A stretch of 20,362 bases of DNA from Candidatus Bathyarchaeota archaeon (GCA_018396935.1 JAGTRA010000002.1:1-20362), one strand, 5' to 3'. Shown: positions 6,127 to 15,394, numbered from the stretch's first letter. A program made the numbers and translations. The notes: a model not told the origin generated them from the sequence alone.

Positions 6127-7473
6127 TTGAAAGTTGATCTGGTATTGAAAAACCTGAGAGCCTACGTGGATGGCGACTTACTTGATTGCTGCATTGCAAT
6201 TGAGAATGGCAAAATTTTTAAGGTTGGAAGAGAAGCGCAAATGCCTTCTGCTGATATGGTTATTGATCTTAATGGGCTTATTGTGTTGCCTGGGCTTATT
6301 GACGCGCATGTTCACCTTCGTGATGAAGGAAAATCCTATAAAGAGGATTTTTACAGCGGAACAGCCGCTGCAGCAGCTGGTGGAATAACCACCGTTATAG
6401 ATATGCCCAATAATCAGCCCGTAACTATGAGCGCTGAGACCTTGAGAAAGCGCATGCAGGTGGCTGAAAGGCGAGCCCTTGTTAATGTCGGCTTTTATTC
6501 AGAATTCCCGCGAAAATTATCTGAAATTGATGAAATTATCTTGGAGGGCGCGATAGGTTTTAAATTATTCATGAACACTCAAATGGGCGGCTTAAATGTT
6601 GATGATGACTATGCTGTTATAGAAGCCTTTCGACATGTTGCTTCTAAGGTTCCTATAGCAGTACATGCTGAGGATAAGCAGATTATCGCAGCTATTGAGG
6701 GGAGTCTGAAGGGTCAAGGGCGTTGCGATTTAGAGGCTTTTATTCAAGCTCATCCTGAAGAGGCTGAAATCAAGGCTGTAAAGCGTATAATCGCCATCGC
6801 TAAGGAAACGGGCTCTCATTTACATTTATGTCACGTAAGTACGGGCGCAACCATTGAATTAATCTCCGAGGCTAGATCTAGGGGACAAAAAATTTCATGT
6901 GAAGTAACCCCTCATCACATACTTTTATCCGTGGAGGATCTTAGGCGTATAGGCTCATTTGCCGTTACATTACCGCCGTTAAGGGATAAATGCCATATAC
7001 TTCTCCTGTGGAAAGGAATTAGAGAGGGAATTGTGGATATTATAGCATCAGATCATGCTCCTCATACATTGATGGAAAAGCAATCTAGCAATATATGGTA
7101 TGTGAAGGCAGGTATACCTGGTTTAGAGACGATGCTTCCTTTAATGTTAACCGAAGTTAATAATGGCCGTTTATCCATCAGGGAACTTGTTAAATTAATG
7201 GCTGAAAATCCAGCTAAAATATTTGGTCTGCGCAGTATTGGTTACATAAGGGAGGGCATGAATGCAGATCTAGTGGTTGTTGACTTGAAATCAGAGGGTA
7301 AAATAGACTCATCAAAGTTTAAGTCTAAAGCTAGGTTCTCTCCTTTTGATGGTTGGGAAGTAAAAGGAAAACCTGTCAAAACTTTTGTTTCTGGGAAATT
7401 GGTTATGGATAATGGAGAAATAGTGGCTGAAGCTGGATGTGGAAGGATAATTCGGAAGAGGCGTCTGGAGTGA
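6127..7473 (+). CDS. pyrC: Dihydroorotase (class I, cyclic amidohydrolase family)
   Basis: The enzyme reversibly cyclises N-carbamoyl-aspartate to dihydroorotate in pyrimidine synthesis. With the start at TTG 6127 the protein has 448 residues, typical for class I. Metal ligands are visible: DAHVHLRD (His61, His63), GFKLFMN (Lys146, normally carboxylated), VHAED (His180), CHVS (His236) and SDHAPH (Asp309). NMPNTxP-type substrate loops appear as DMPNNQP. I prefer TTG 6127 because GGTG at 6117-6120 lies six bases upstream and MKVDLVLKN is the usual opening; GTG 6115 and 6118 are alternatives. Allantoinase or hydantoinase relatives share the fold, but the substrate motifs and the pyrF fragment nearby favour dihydroorotase. 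Its stop overlaps the next gene by four bases. It follows the FAU-1 gene by 47 bases. Confidence 0.9.
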   Translation: MKVDLVLKNLRAYVDGDLLDCCIAIENGKIFKVGREAQMPSADMVIDLNGLIVLPGLIDAHVHLRDEGKSYKEDFYSGTAAAAAGGITTVIDMPNNQPVTMSAETLRKRMQVAERRALVNVGFYSEFPRKLSEIDEIILEGAIGFKLFMNTQMGGLNVDDDYAVIEAFRHVASKVPIAVHAEDKQIIAAIEGSLKGQGRCDLEAFIQAHPEEAEIKAVKRIIAIAKETGSHLHLCHVSTGATIELISEARSRGQKISCEVTPHHILLSVEDLRRIGSFAVTLPPLRDKCHILLLWKGIREGIVDIIASDHAPHTLMEKQSSNIWYVKAGIPGLETMLPLMLTEVNNGRLSIRELVKLMAENPAKIFGLRSIGYIREGMNADLVVVDLKSEGKIDSSKFKSKARFSPFDGWEVKGKPVKTFVSGKLVMDNGEIVAEAGCGRIIRKRRLE

Positions 7474-7949
7474 GATTTATTCTAGATGGTATGCTTGGAA
7501 AACTCGCACGATGGCTACGGATGCTTGGTTATAATACGAAATACTCTAATAAACTTGATGACGCTAAGCTCCTTGAAATAGCTAAGCAGGAGAATCGAAT
7601 TCTTTTAACACGGGATTTGGAGCTTTATCAGCAAGCTAATGCAAAAGGGGTTAGAGCCATATATGTAAGCGGTGAAAATGAAGTTCAACGTTTAGCATTT
7701 TTATCCGAGAAACTTGGCATAAGCTTGGACATAGATATGGCAAAGTCGAGATGTCCCAAATGTAATGCTCGCCTAAGTTTTGCATCAAAAGAGAAGATAG
7801 TTAATAAAGTTGAGAAAACAACCCTCACATACTACGATGAGTTTTGGGAATGTTTAAAATGTGGCCAAGTTTACTGGCGCGGCCCTCACTGGAAAAGAAT
7901 AAAAGAAACACTTGAAAACGCAAAAAACCTTAAAAACAGGAAGATTTGA
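7470..7949 (+). CDS. Mut7-C family RNase (PIN-like domain with zinc ribbon)
   Basis: Mut7-C proteins pair a PIN-like nuclease fold with a zinc ribbon and are predicted to cleave RNA. The best start is GTG 7470, whose last two bases begin the pyrC stop (GTGA overlap), giving 159 residues. The family opening MRFILDGMLGKLARWLRMLG is exact in style. Acidic residues typical of the PIN-like site are Asp6, Asp30/Asp31 and Asp49 (in LLTRDLEL). A zinc ribbon is formed by CPKC (95-98) and CLKC (128-131), followed by the characteristic GPHWKRI. Overlap with pyrC suggests coupled translation, though no functional link to pyrimidine synthesis is known to me. It is convergent with rpoK, whose stop lies one base beyond. 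The biological substrate of archaeal Mut7-C proteins is not established. Confidence 0.85.
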   Translation: MRFILDGMLGKLARWLRMLGYNTKYSNKLDDAKLLEIAKQENRILLTRDLELYQQANAKGVRAIYVSGENEVQRLAFLSEKLGISLDIDMAKSRCPKCNARLSFASKEKIVNKVEKTTLTYYDEFWECLKCGQVYWRGPHWKRIKETLENAKNLKNRKI

Positions 7950-7950
7950 G

Positions 7951-8190
7951 TCAACTGTTTTCTTCTAGAAGCCATTTTAAGGGTATATCTTGATAGGTAC
8001 CGTCTGGTAATGTGCGCCTTATAGTTATCGGCAACACGCCAGCCTCAAGCTCTTTCAACGCTATATCAATAGGGCTTATGTCTCCTTCTGGAATTTCAAT
8101 GAGCACGGGCGCTCCCATAGCTATTTGAAGCGCTCTGGCCCCCACTATCCTTGCCCTTTCAAAGCGTGTAAGCTTAGGTGGTCCAATCAA
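7951..8190 (-). CDS. rpoK: DNA-directed RNA polymerase subunit K (Rpb6/omega homologue)
   Basis: This small subunit stabilises assembly of archaeal RNA polymerase. The 79-residue protein has the hallmark [20 protein letters not shown] (6-25), then GAPVLIEIP, and the terminal IPLKWL. The start is TTG at 8188-8190. No other start codon exists in frame between it and the thermosome stop 30 bases upstream. No Shine-Dalgarno site is visible, so initiation probably depends on termination of the preceding gene. It lies directly downstream of the thermosome gene on the minus strand and in the same reading frame, separated by the stop codon and ten codons. This implies a bicistronic transcript. Confidence 0.95.
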   Translation of the reverse strand: MIGPPKLTRFERARIVGARALQIAMGAPVLIEIPEGDISPIDIALKELEAGVLPITIRRTLPDGTYQDIPLKWLLEENS

Positions 8191-8220
8191 AATTTTAACA
8201 GTTTTCGCTGGCGTAGTATC

Positions 8221-9867
8221 TTACTCTCCAGCGCCCGACTCGCCATATTCACCTTTCGGTGTGGGCGGCGTTTTAGCTTTGCCGGCTGCTATTATGTCAT
8301 CGATTTTCAGTATCATAGTAGCTGCTTCTGTAGCTGACTTTATTACCTGCTTTTTAACCGCTAGAGGCTCAAAGACGTGTGCCTCTGCCATATTACTTAT
8401 CTTTCCTGAGATTACCTCAACTCCTGCCCATATCTCGCCCTTTTCATGTCTAGCTCTAAGCTCTGATATTATATCAATTGGGTCCAAACCAGCGTTTTCA
8501 GCTAAAGTTACCGGGATAACTTCTAATGCTTCAGCGAAACTCTTAACCGCAAGCTGCTCTCTACCTGGAAGTGTCTCAGCATACTTTCTTAGAGCCTTCG
8601 ATACTTCAAGTTCTGGCGCTCCACCGCCTGCTAAGATCTTGGGCTCATGTACTATGTCCCTAGCGACACATATAGCGTCATGTATTGATCGTTCAGCTTC
8701 ATCTATTACTCGTTCGGTGCCGCCTCTAATGAGTATTGTAACAGCCTTTGGATTCTTACATCCCTCTATGAAGGTCATTTTGTCGTCGCCTATCTTCCTT
8801 TCTTCAACCAAGCTTGCATATCCTAAATCTTGCGGACTTAAATCGTCTAGATTTGTTACTACACGCCCTCCTGTAGCTTTTGCTAGCTTCTCCATATCTG
8901 ACTTCTTTATTCGTCTAACGGCTAGAATGCCCTTTCTTGCTAAGAAATGTTGCGCCATATCGTCTATGCCTTTTTGGCATAAGACAACATTAGCTCCTGT
9001 GGATGCTATTTTTTCAACCATGGTTCTCAGCATTTCTTCTTCTTGTCTGAGGAAAGCGTCCATCTGTTCCGGGCTTTCAATATTTATTTTAGCGTCAAAC
9101 TCTGTTTTCTCAATTTCTAATGGACAGTCAAGCAGGGCAATTTTAGCGTTTTCTATGCGCTTTGGCATTCCTGGATGGACTACCTCTTTATCCAGAACTA
9201 TGCCATTTATTAACTTTGTATCTCTAAGAGATTCCCCTGGCTTCTTTTCAACTTTGACATCATCTATATCTACCTTATACTTTCCGTTAATATTTTCTGC
9301 GACTTGTAGGACTGCTCTAACTGCGATGTCTGCTAGGTATTCTTTATGTTCTGCCACTATCTTGCTAGCCATGCTTGTCATGGCAGCTTTTTTCATGTAC
9401 TCCATGCCCTCTTTTGTGTTTAGGTCTAGTGGTATCGCAATTTTCTCCAGAACTTCAATGGATTTCTCTGCAGCCTTCTTATATCCGTCGATGATTATCG
9501 TTGGATGTATATTCTTGGCTATCAACTCCTCAGCTTTACTTAGCAATTCTCCAGCAATTATAACGGCTGTAGTTGTTCCATCACCAGCTTCGTTATCTTG
9601 AGTTTTTGCAACTTCAACCATCATCTTTGCCGCAGGATGTTGAACATCCATTTCATCTAGTATAGTGCGCCCATCACTTGTTATTGTAACATCGCCAAAA
9701 CTATCCACTAGCATTTTATCCATACCTTTGGGGCCGAGGGAAGTTTTCACAATTTCAGCAACTATTTTAGCAGCCATTATATTGTTATGTTGCGCTTCCC
9801 TTCCTCGTGTTCGACTCGACCCCTCTTTTAATATTAAAACTGGAATTCCAGATGCTGGTGTTGACAA
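8221..9867 (-). CDS. thsA: Thermosome subunit (group II chaperonin)
   Basis: The thermosome is the archaeal double-ring ATP-driven folding chamber in the cytoplasm. With the start at TTG 9867 the subunit has 548 residues. I choose this codon because GGAGG at 9877-9881 is nine bases upstream; the earlier TTG at 9876 would touch the Shine-Dalgarno site. Motifs include [11 protein letters not shown] (43-53), GDGTTT (95-100), LHD-type [13 protein letters not shown] with the ATP-hydrolysis Asp near 397, and [15 protein letters not shown] (413-427). The helical protrusion region is present. The C-terminus ends [10 protein letters not shown], without the Met-rich GGM tail seen in many thermosomes. 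Alpha or beta assignment is not possible from one subunit. It is followed by rpoK. Confidence 0.96.
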   Translation of the reverse strand: MSTPASGIPVLILKEGSSRTRGREAQHNNIMAAKIVAEIVKTSLGPKGMDKMLVDSFGDVTITSDGRTILDEMDVQHPAAKMMVEVAKTQDNEAGDGTTTAVIIAGELLSKAEELIAKNIHPTIIIDGYKKAAEKSIEVLEKIAIPLDLNTKEGMEYMKKAAMTSMASKIVAEHKEYLADIAVRAVLQVAENINGKYKVDIDDVKVEKKPGESLRDTKLINGIVLDKEVVHPGMPKRIENAKIALLDCPLEIEKTEFDAKINIESPEQMDAFLRQEEEMLRTMVEKIASTGANVVLCQKGIDDMAQHFLARKGILAVRRIKKSDMEKLAKATGGRVVTNLDDLSPQDLGYASLVEERKIGDDKMTFIEGCKNPKAVTILIRGGTERVIDEAERSIHDAICVARDIVHEPKILAGGGAPELEVSKALRKYAETLPGREQLAVKSFAEALEVIPVTLAENAGLDPIDIISELRARHEKGEIWAGVEVISGKISNMAEAHVFEPLAVKKQVIKSATEAATMILKIDDIIAAGKAKTPPTPKGEYGESGAGE

Positions 9868-9910
9868 ATCAAACAACCTCCTAAATGCGCATCAAACAAA
9901 AACACCATTG

Positions 9911-9922
9911 CAATATAAATTT
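9911..9922 (-). promoter_or_regulatory. TATA-like promoter element of the thermosome gene
   Basis: On the minus strand the sequence AAATTTATATTG is a good archaeal TATA box. Initiation about 25 bases downstream (near 9890) gives a leader of roughly 23 bases that includes the GGAGG at 9877-9881. This supports the chosen TTG start at 9867. Confidence 0.5.
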
Positions 9923-9978
9923 TTCTACAGAATGGAGGATAATGCATGTTGCTTCCACAAAAATTATCAGATATTAAG

Positions 9979-10482
9979 TTAATAAACCGAAACTTTTGCC
10001 ACACCCTTTATCTTTAGGAATTCAGGAATTAATTCACCGGGTATCTTTTTTTCAGCTATTAGTGTGAGCTTTGGTTCAGGTGATAGTTCAGGGTCATCAA
10101 CTATAGCCTGCCTTATGCTTAATCCTCTGTCAGCTAGAATAGCTGCTGAATTAGCTAGTATTCCTGGAATCTTCGCATTTAGTGGGGTTATCTCTACAAC
10201 ACCGAAACCTAAATCCTTCGCTATCTCCTTAAGGGAGTAGCCTGCAGACCTTAAGTTTCTAAATATTTGCCGTAACTCTGAGTTAGCTTCAATGGTCTTT
10301 ATCGTTTCCTTTACAGTGCGCCTATCAACTCCTGCCGCTCTTGCTATGCGAATCGGTGGAATTTCAATTTCGTTGAGAAAGATTCTGCCGTCTCTAATGC
10401 TCAGTCCATTTTCCACCAATATCCGAGCTACTTTAAGTCTCTCAGGATAGTCCTCTAAGTGTCTTTTAATGTTGCTCCACAT
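9979..10482 (-). CDS. HTH-ACT domain regulator of amino acid metabolism
   Basis: The 167-residue protein fits the archaeal family described as predicted regulators of amino acid metabolism with an ACT domain (COG2061-like). Residues 41-66 ([20 protein letters not shown] onward) form a helix-turn-helix. Residues 70-92 form a connecting helix pair. Residues 93-167 are an ACT fold, with [20 protein letters not shown] and a final [14 protein letters not shown] domains bind amino acids, so ligand-controlled DNA binding is likely. The gene is divergent from trpB2, with 173 bases between start codons, which makes tryptophan or a related amino acid an attractive but unproven ligand. A TATA-like element at 10506-10519 would give a nearly leaderless transcript. 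Start is ATG 10480-10482; only weak Shine-Dalgarno pairing is seen. Confidence 0.8.
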   Translation of the reverse strand: MWSNIKRHLEDYPERLKVARILVENGLSIRDGRIFLNEIEIPPIRIARAAGVDRRTVKETIKTIEANSELRQIFRNLRSAGYSLKEIAKDLGFGVVEITPLNAKIPGILANSAAILADRGLSIRQAIVDDPELSPEPKLTLIAEKKIPGELIPEFLKIKGVAKVSVY

Positions 10483-10590
10483 AGTTCTACACTCTTCAAG
10501 TCTTTCAGTTTAATATGTGGCAATTTTAATTATGTGTTTTGTGCTTCATCAAGAATGTGTTAATGTTCATGTACAATATTATGCTCAAAA

Positions 10591-10602
10591 GACTTAAATA
10601 CG
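10591..10602 (+). promoter_or_regulatory. TATA-like promoter element of trpB2
   Basis: GACTTAAATACG resembles an archaeal TATA box. Initiation near 10620 would leave a leader of about 35 bases containing GGGGAG (10645-10650) before the TTG start at 10656. The element lies in the 173-base divergent region shared with the HTH-ACT regulator, which would be well placed to act here. Confidence 0.45.
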
Positions 10603-10655
10603 TCGTAAAAGTTTAGTTCTTAACAATCTAACTCGTTAATTACAGGGGAGTTGTA

Positions 10656-12050
10656 TTGAAGACAAAAGTTCTTCTAGATGAAGAAGAAGTTCCAAAACAG
10701 TGGTACAATATCCTACCGGATCTTCCTAAACCGCTTCCTCCTTTCATAGATCCAGAAACCAGAGCTCCTGGTGTTGGTATAGCGCCTAGAATATTTCCAA
10801 AAGCTATTCTTGCTCAGGAAGTTAGCCAAGAGCGCTGGATAAGCATTCCTGAAGAAGTTAGAGAGGTTTATATGCTCTGGAGACCTACCCCGCTATACAG
10901 GGCTGTTAGACTTGAAAAAGCATTGAAAACCCCGGCGAAAATATACTATAAATATGAGGGCGTGAGCCCTCCTGGAAGTCACAAGCCCAACACTGCTGTT
11001 GCTCAGGCTTACTATAACATGAAAGAGGGTATACAGCGCTTAACAACCGAGACGGGTGCTGGTCAGTGGGGGTCAGCACTTGCTTTTGGCTGTATGTTAT
11101 TCGGGCTGAAGTGCACAGTCTACATGGTTAAAGTTAGCTATATGCAGAAACCCTACCGAAGAGTGATGATGGAGGCTTATGGTGCCGAGGTTTATCCAAG
11201 TCCTAGCGACAAAACAGAAGCTGGTAGGAAGATCCTTAGAGAGAATCCTGATAGCCCTGGGAGCCTAGGGATAGCTATAAGTGAAGCTATTGAGGATGCT
11301 CTAACTCATGAAGACACTAACTATGGTATAGGCAGCGTTTTTAACCATGTTTTACTGCATCAAACAGTTATTGGCTTAGAAGCTAAGAAGCAAATGGAGG
11401 TTTTAGGTGAATATCCAGATGTCATATGCGGCTGTATAGGTGGAGGTAGTAGTTTTTCGGGCTTAATATGGCCATTTTATTATGATAAAGTTTCCGGGAA
11501 GGCTCCTAAGAACACTAGGTTTGTGGCTGTTGAGCCTACTGCTTGTCCGTCAATTACAATGGGTGAGTATACCTATGACCACGGAGATACGGCGAGATTA
11601 ACACCACTAGTTCCTATGCATACCCTTGGGCATGATTATATCCCGCCGCCGATACATGCAGGAGGGTTGCGCTATCACGGCATTGCTCCCACATTAAGTG
11701 TGTTAGCCTCAACAAAGCATGTTGAGACAGTGGCTTACAATCAAATTGAAGTTTTTGATGCGGCAAGGCTCTTCATTAGGACTGAGGGTATAATTCCAGC
11801 GCCGGAACCATCGCACGGGCTTAAAGCAGCTATCGATGAGGCCATAAGATGTAAGGAAACCGGAGAGGAAAAAGTGATTCTGTTCCTGTTATGTGGTCAT
11901 GGATACTTTGATATGCAGGCTTACGACGACTATTTAAGCGGCAAGTTAATGCCTTATGAATATCCGCGGGAGAAGGTGGAAGAAGCGATGAAAAGGCTTC
12001 GTAAGCTCTATCCATGGCTTGATGAAGTTAAAAGTAGATATATCCAATAA
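10656..12050 (+). CDS. trpB2: Tryptophan synthase beta chain, TrpB2 type
   Basis: TrpB2 is a PLP enzyme that condenses indole and serine to tryptophan and often works without, or with an unusual, alpha subunit. Its real role in some archaea may be indole salvage or serine turnover. The 464-residue length and the long N-terminal part with [14 protein letters not shown] (16-29) mark the TrpB2 subtype rather than TrpB1 (about 400). The PLP lysine is Lys110 in [18 protein letters not shown] (130-139) binds substrate, and GGGSSFSG (262-269) binds the PLP phosphate. The start is TTG 10656, with GGGGAG five bases upstream. No trpA or other trp gene adjoins it. It is divergent from the HTH-ACT regulator. 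A T-rich stretch right after the stop looks like a terminator. Confidence 0.95.
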   Translation: MKTKVLLDEEEVPKQWYNILPDLPKPLPPFIDPETRAPGVGIAPRIFPKAILAQEVSQERWISIPEEVREVYMLWRPTPLYRAVRLEKALKTPAKIYYKYEGVSPPGSHKPNTAVAQAYYNMKEGIQRLTTETGAGQWGSALAFGCMLFGLKCTVYMVKVSYMQKPYRRVMMEAYGAEVYPSPSDKTEAGRKILRENPDSPGSLGIAISEAIEDALTHEDTNYGIGSVFNHVLLHQTVIGLEAKKQMEVLGEYPDVICGCIGGGSSFSGLIWPFYYDKVSGKAPKNTRFVAVEPTACPSITMGEYTYDHGDTARLTPLVPMHTLGHDYIPPPIHAGGLRYHGIAPTLSVLASTKHVETVAYNQIEVFDAARLFIRTEGIIPAPEPSHGLKAAIDEAIRCKETGEEKVILFLLCGHGYFDMQAYDDYLSGKLMPYEYPREKVEEAMKRLRKLYPWLDEVKSRYIQ

Positions 12051-12070
12051 TTTTTACTTCTTTGCTTTTT
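12051..12070 (+). terminator. T-rich archaeal terminator after trpB2
   Basis: TTTTT at 12051-12055 and CTTTTT at 12065-12070 directly follow the trpB2 stop. Runs of T on the coding strand are the usual intrinsic termination signal in archaea. No hairpin is needed or seen. Confidence 0.45.
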
Positions 12071-12126
12071 ATCTCTAAACCTTTAAGTGGAGATTTGAAC
12101 ATCAGGGTTTTATCGAAAGTGTTCAA

Positions 12127-13251
12127 ATGTCAAATGATAAGCTTAGACTCGTAGGATTTATCGTTAATCCTATTGCTGGCATGGGAGGAGCTGTGGGACT
12201 AAAGGGTACCGATAGGAGGGACATTCTGGAGAAAGCTATTTTTCTTGGCGCAAAGCCTGTAGCGCCCATTAAGGCTGAATTTTTCCTCAGAGAGCTTGTT
12301 CCTTTCAAGGAAAAATTGAAACTTTTGGTTGGTGCTGGAGTTATGGGCGAGGATGAAGCTGAAAAATTCGGGTTTAAATTTGATGTTATAGGAGAGCGCA
12401 AAGAGGAGACAACCGCTGAGGATACCGTAAGAATTGCTGAAGAAATCAAGAGACGAGGTGCTGATATTCTCGTTTTCTGTGGAGGTGATGGAACTGCTTG
12501 CGATGTTTTTAAGGCGGTGGGCGAAACTATGCCTGTTATGGGCGTCCCTGCGGGAGTTAAAATGCATAGTGCCGTTTTTGCTGTTACCCCGCAGGCTGCT
12601 GCCCGTATAGTTACGCGTTTCCTTTTTTACGGTTTACCATTGCAGCAAGCTGAGGTTATGGATATCGATGAGGAAGATTTTAGGAAAGGTCGTGTATCTG
12701 CAAAGCTTTACGGCTTCATGCTAGTTCCATATGAACCTCTTCTAATTCAGGGCGCCAAAACGGTAGTTCCCATTACGGAGAGCGAGTTGCGCAATCAAGC
12801 CGCTATAGCTGTGTATATCATTGATAATATGGATCCTGAAACATTATACATAATAGGCCCGGGCACAACCACTAAGGTAATAGGCGACCTTCTGAAAGCT
12901 GATAAAACTTTACTTGGGGTGGACATTTTTCAGGGAAAAAGACTTGTCGCAAAAGATGTAAACGAAATGCAGATTCTTGAGCATATAAAACGTAGAAAAA
13001 CTAAGATCATAGTGACGCCTATAGGAGGGCAGGGGTTTATTTTTGGAAGAGGAAATCAACAGATAAGTTCTAGGATTATATGGCAAGTCGGATTAGATAA
13101 TATCATTGTAATTGCGACTAGAAGCAAGATTAACAACCTTAAGTGCTTAAGGGTTGATACGGGCGATCCAGAGCTTGATGCTGAATTTCGCCGCAAGAAA
13201 ATAAGGATAATAATTGACTATGGTGTTGTGGTGGAGATGCCTGTTGAATAG
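12127..13251 (+). CDS. ATP-NAD kinase-like protein (COG3199/AcoX-like family)
   Basis: The 374-residue protein belongs to the NAD kinase/diacylglycerol kinase-like fold. An N-terminal LRLVGFIVNPIAGMGG (6-21) and the nucleotide motif VFCGGDGTACDVF (116-128) are clear. GVPAGVKMHSAVFAV (139-153) follows, and a later region holds IIGPGTTTKVIGDLL and TPIGGQGFIFGRGNQ. True NAD kinases are shorter (about 250-300) and keep a distinct Asn-Glu motif after GGDGT, which I do not see. The family is therefore the longer COG3199 branch, whose substrate is not firmly known. Start is ATG 12127 with only a weak upstream GTG; MSNDKLRLVG is a reasonable opening. It is followed after 73 bases by a DegT-type aminotransferase, with no obvious functional link. 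Confidence 0.82.
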   Translation: MSNDKLRLVGFIVNPIAGMGGAVGLKGTDRRDILEKAIFLGAKPVAPIKAEFFLRELVPFKEKLKLLVGAGVMGEDEAEKFGFKFDVIGERKEETTAEDTVRIAEEIKRRGADILVFCGGDGTACDVFKAVGETMPVMGVPAGVKMHSAVFAVTPQAAARIVTRFLFYGLPLQQAEVMDIDEEDFRKGRVSAKLYGFMLVPYEPLLIQGAKTVVPITESELRNQAAIAVYIIDNMDPETLYIIGPGTTTKVIGDLLKADKTLLGVDIFQGKRLVAKDVNEMQILEHIKRRKTKIIVTPIGGQGFIFGRGNQQISSRIIWQVGLDNIIVIATRSKINNLKCLRVDTGDPELDAEFRRKKIRIIIDYGVVVEMPVE

Positions 13252-13324
13252 CGTTCCTTACAAAACAGTAATATAAGTTTTGGTGTGATGAAGTTTATAG
13301 TTGTTACCAAAGGTTGATTGATCG

Positions 13325-14440
13325 ATGATTCCAATTAACGCTCCGCAAATCGGAGAAGAAGAAATAACTGCGGTTATTGAAGTTTTACGAAGCGGCGTTT
13401 TAACCCATAGCCTAGGAGAAGGACCCATGGTCAAAAAATTCGAGGACGCATTTGCAAAGTTTGTCGAAGCTAAGTATGCTTTTGCTGTTAATAACGGGAC
13501 CGCAGCTCTGCATATGGCTATATTGGCTGTTGGCATTGAACCTGGCGACGAAGTGATTATTCCAAGTTTTACCTTTGTTGCTACTGCTGAAGCTGTTGTT
13601 TTAGCAGGAGGTCGTCCAGTATTTGTGGACATAGACCCCGCTACATATAATATCTCACCATGTGAAATTGAAAAGGCTATTACGCCAAAAACTAAGGCCA
13701 TAGTGGCTGTAGACCTTTATGGTACTCCTGCGGACCTTAAGCACATACGGGAGATAGCTGAGAAATATGGGTTAAAGGTTATAGAGGATGCAGCACAGGC
13801 TCATGGTGCTGTTTATAGAGGTAAACCTGTAGGTTACTATGCTGATGTTACCTGTTGGAGCTTTTATGCAAGCAAAAATATGACCACCGGTGAGGGTGGT
13901 ATGGTCACAACCAATGACCCGGATATAGCGGAGAAACTCAAGCTTATTCGCAGCCATGGAGAAAAAGAAAAATACTTGTCTGTGATGCTTGGCCACAATT
14001 ACAGAATGTCTGAGCTTCAAGCAGCTATAGGCTATGTTCAACTAACTAAGCTTCCATCTTTCTTGTTTAAGCGTAGAGTCAACGCCGAAAAGCTTACTGA
14101 AAGACTTCATGAAGTTAACCAGCTACAGCTACCACTAGAAGCTGAAGATTGTAGAAACAGCTGGTATCTCTACACTATAAGGGTAAAAAATGCAAATCGT
14201 GATAAGAGAGATCTCTTACTTCATAATCTAAAACTTAGAGGAATAGGTGCAGAGGTTTATTATGCTACCCCAATTCACTGGATGCCCTACTATAGAAGAT
14301 TCGGGGAATTCCATTTACCTGAAACCGAACGCGCATCAGCTCAAGTTCTCTCTTTACCAGTTCATCCAGGAGTTAACCTGGAACAAGTCAATTATATAGC
14401 TGACACTTTAATAGAAATTCTTAACCAGTTAAAACTTTAA
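13325..14440 (+). CDS. DegT/DnrJ/EryC1/StrS family sugar aminotransferase
   Basis: These PLP enzymes transfer an amino group to keto-sugars, mostly nucleotide-linked ones used for glycans. The 371-residue length is standard. Opening motif IPINAPQIGEEE, then LTHSLGEGPMVKKFE (26-40), NNGTAAL (56-62) for PLP phosphate binding, EDAAQAHGA (154-162) with the PLP-ring Asp155, and the Schiff-base Lys184 in SFYASKNMTTGEGG. The second substrate region has YRMSELQAAIG. Start is ATG 13325. A TATA-like AATATAAGT at 13270-13278 fits a leader of about 25 bases. No glycosyltransferase or sugar-nucleotide gene adjoins it, so the specific sugar cannot be inferred. Surface-glycan synthesis is the most likely role. 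Confidence 0.92.
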   Translation: MIPINAPQIGEEEITAVIEVLRSGVLTHSLGEGPMVKKFEDAFAKFVEAKYAFAVNNGTAALHMAILAVGIEPGDEVIIPSFTFVATAEAVVLAGGRPVFVDIDPATYNISPCEIEKAITPKTKAIVAVDLYGTPADLKHIREIAEKYGLKVIEDAAQAHGAVYRGKPVGYYADVTCWSFYASKNMTTGEGGMVTTNDPDIAEKLKLIRSHGEKEKYLSVMLGHNYRMSELQAAIGYVQLTKLPSFLFKRRVNAEKLTERLHEVNQLQLPLEAEDCRNSWYLYTIRVKNANRDKRDLLLHNLKLRGIGAEVYYATPIHWMPYYRRFGEFHLPETERASAQVLSLPVHPGVNLEQVNYIADTLIEILNQLKL

Positions 14441-14529
14441 CTTTAATGTGATAAGGGTAAATTAAAATAGAAGTCTCCACGTTAAATACACCACAATCGT
14501 TTATTACCAGAAATAAAGGTGGATTCTGA

Positions 14530-14901
14530 ATGGCAGAAGTTTCAAGGGTGAAAATTAGGTTTATAGTAGAGGGCTTAGGTGAAGCTGAAGGGGAGCTTGT
14601 AAGACATTTAGCCCCTAGGACTGTGGACTTGATTGTTAAGGCCCTTCCAATTGAAGGTCGAGCTGCTATTTGGAAGGAAGAGGTGTATTTTGAAATTCCT
14701 GTAAGAATGGGCGAGGAAAAACCTGTAAACATCGTTGAGAGGGGTACCATAGCCTTTTGGCCCGTGGGCAGCGCGCTATGTATATTTTACGGTAAATCTC
14801 AACCATATAGCCCGGTGAACGTTATAGGCAGAATAACCACAAACCTTGAAATTTTTAGTAAAATTAAAAGTGGAACTAAGATCCGAGTTGAACGATCATA
14901 A
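14530..14901 (+). CDS. Cyclophilin-like fold protein (DUF369/Cyclophil_like family)
   Basis: The 123-residue protein matches the small bacterial and archaeal cyclophilin-like family (TM1367 type). It has a beta-rich opening VKIRFIVEGLGEAEGEL, APRTVDLIVKALPIEGRA (28-45), VYFEIPVRM, and the family motif GTIAFWPVGSALCIFYG (72-88). The fold resembles peptidyl-prolyl isomerases, but the catalytic residues of cyclophilins are not conserved in this family and the function is unknown. The start is ATG 14530 behind AGGTGG at 14517-14522. Its stop overlaps the convergent gene on the minus strand by six bases. Confidence 0.75.
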   Translation: MAEVSRVKIRFIVEGLGEAEGELVRHLAPRTVDLIVKALPIEGRAAIWKEEVYFEIPVRMGEEKPVNIVERGTIAFWPVGSALCIFYGKSQPYSPVNVIGRITTNLEIFSKIKSGTKIRVERS

Positions 14902-15372
14902 GAATACGCTCTCCTCCCACTTGCTAAGAAGGACTTCACACTCATTTTTAACTTTTTCATTTCGAGTTTTCTCCTTCAGTTTCCTAAGGAATTCTATCCT
15001 TTGATCTATGGAACGCCTTTCAAATTCACCGCCATAATATGGTTTTCCATCAAGGTATTCTCTCATACAATAGGCCTTCTGTATAAATAAGCTCGCAGCA
15101 TCCACCGGATTTTCAACCGCGTATTTGTTCGCCCAAATACACGCTTCATACTCCCGCAGTTGGGTGAAACCGTCTATCTCCTTTATCTTCTTTATATAGG
15201 TTCTAAGGAAATCATAATATCCAGCTTCTTCTATAAGCCTAAGTGCGTTTTTCACTTTTTCTTTAAATTCCGGGCTGCCTTCTATCTCTATTTCATGTTT
15301 GTATCCTGCACCTATTAATTTCCTAGCTTGCTCAATCTCTCTTTCAGTAAAAATTCTATCAGGAAAATTCAA
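14896..15372 (-). CDS. Unknown 158-residue helical protein downstream of S25e
   Basis: I do not recognise the family. The start is TTG 15370-15372, 22 bases after the S25e stop on the same strand, so it is very likely co-transcribed with that ribosomal gene. The protein is predicted all-helical: FTEREIEQARKLIGAGYKHE (8-27), a middle part with LIEEAGYYDFLRTYIKKI, then LREYEACIWANKYAVENP and CMREYLDGKPYYGGEFERRS, and a final charged helix. No membrane segment, signal or metal cluster is seen. Aromatic and charged positions look constrained rather than random. The placement suggests a job in translation or ribosome function, but that rests on context alone. Confidence 0.65.
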   Translation of the reverse strand: MNFPDRIFTEREIEQARKLIGAGYKHEIEIEGSPEFKEKVKNALRLIEEAGYYDFLRTYIKKIKEIDGFTQLREYEACIWANKYAVENPVDAASLFIQKAYCMREYLDGKPYYGGEFERRSIDQRIEFLRKLKEKTRNEKVKNECEVLLSKWEESVFL

Positions 15373-15394
15373 AACTATACCAGCGGCTATAACC

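Noticed and set aside
8261..9601. Long plus-strand open frame of 446 codons opposite the thermosome gene
   Set aside because: It is rich in Ser, Phe, Ile and Leu with no recognisable motifs, and the minus strand encodes a clear full-length thermosome. It is a shadow of codon bias.
12123..12567. Two overlapping minus-strand open frames opposite the ATP-NAD kinase-like gene
   Set aside because: Both lie fully inside a well-supported plus-strand gene and have low-complexity composition without motifs.
13285..13330. GTGATGA resembling box C of a C/D guide RNA before the DegT-type gene
   Set aside because: No CTGA box D or D' is found at a suitable distance, so the match stands alone and is probably chance.
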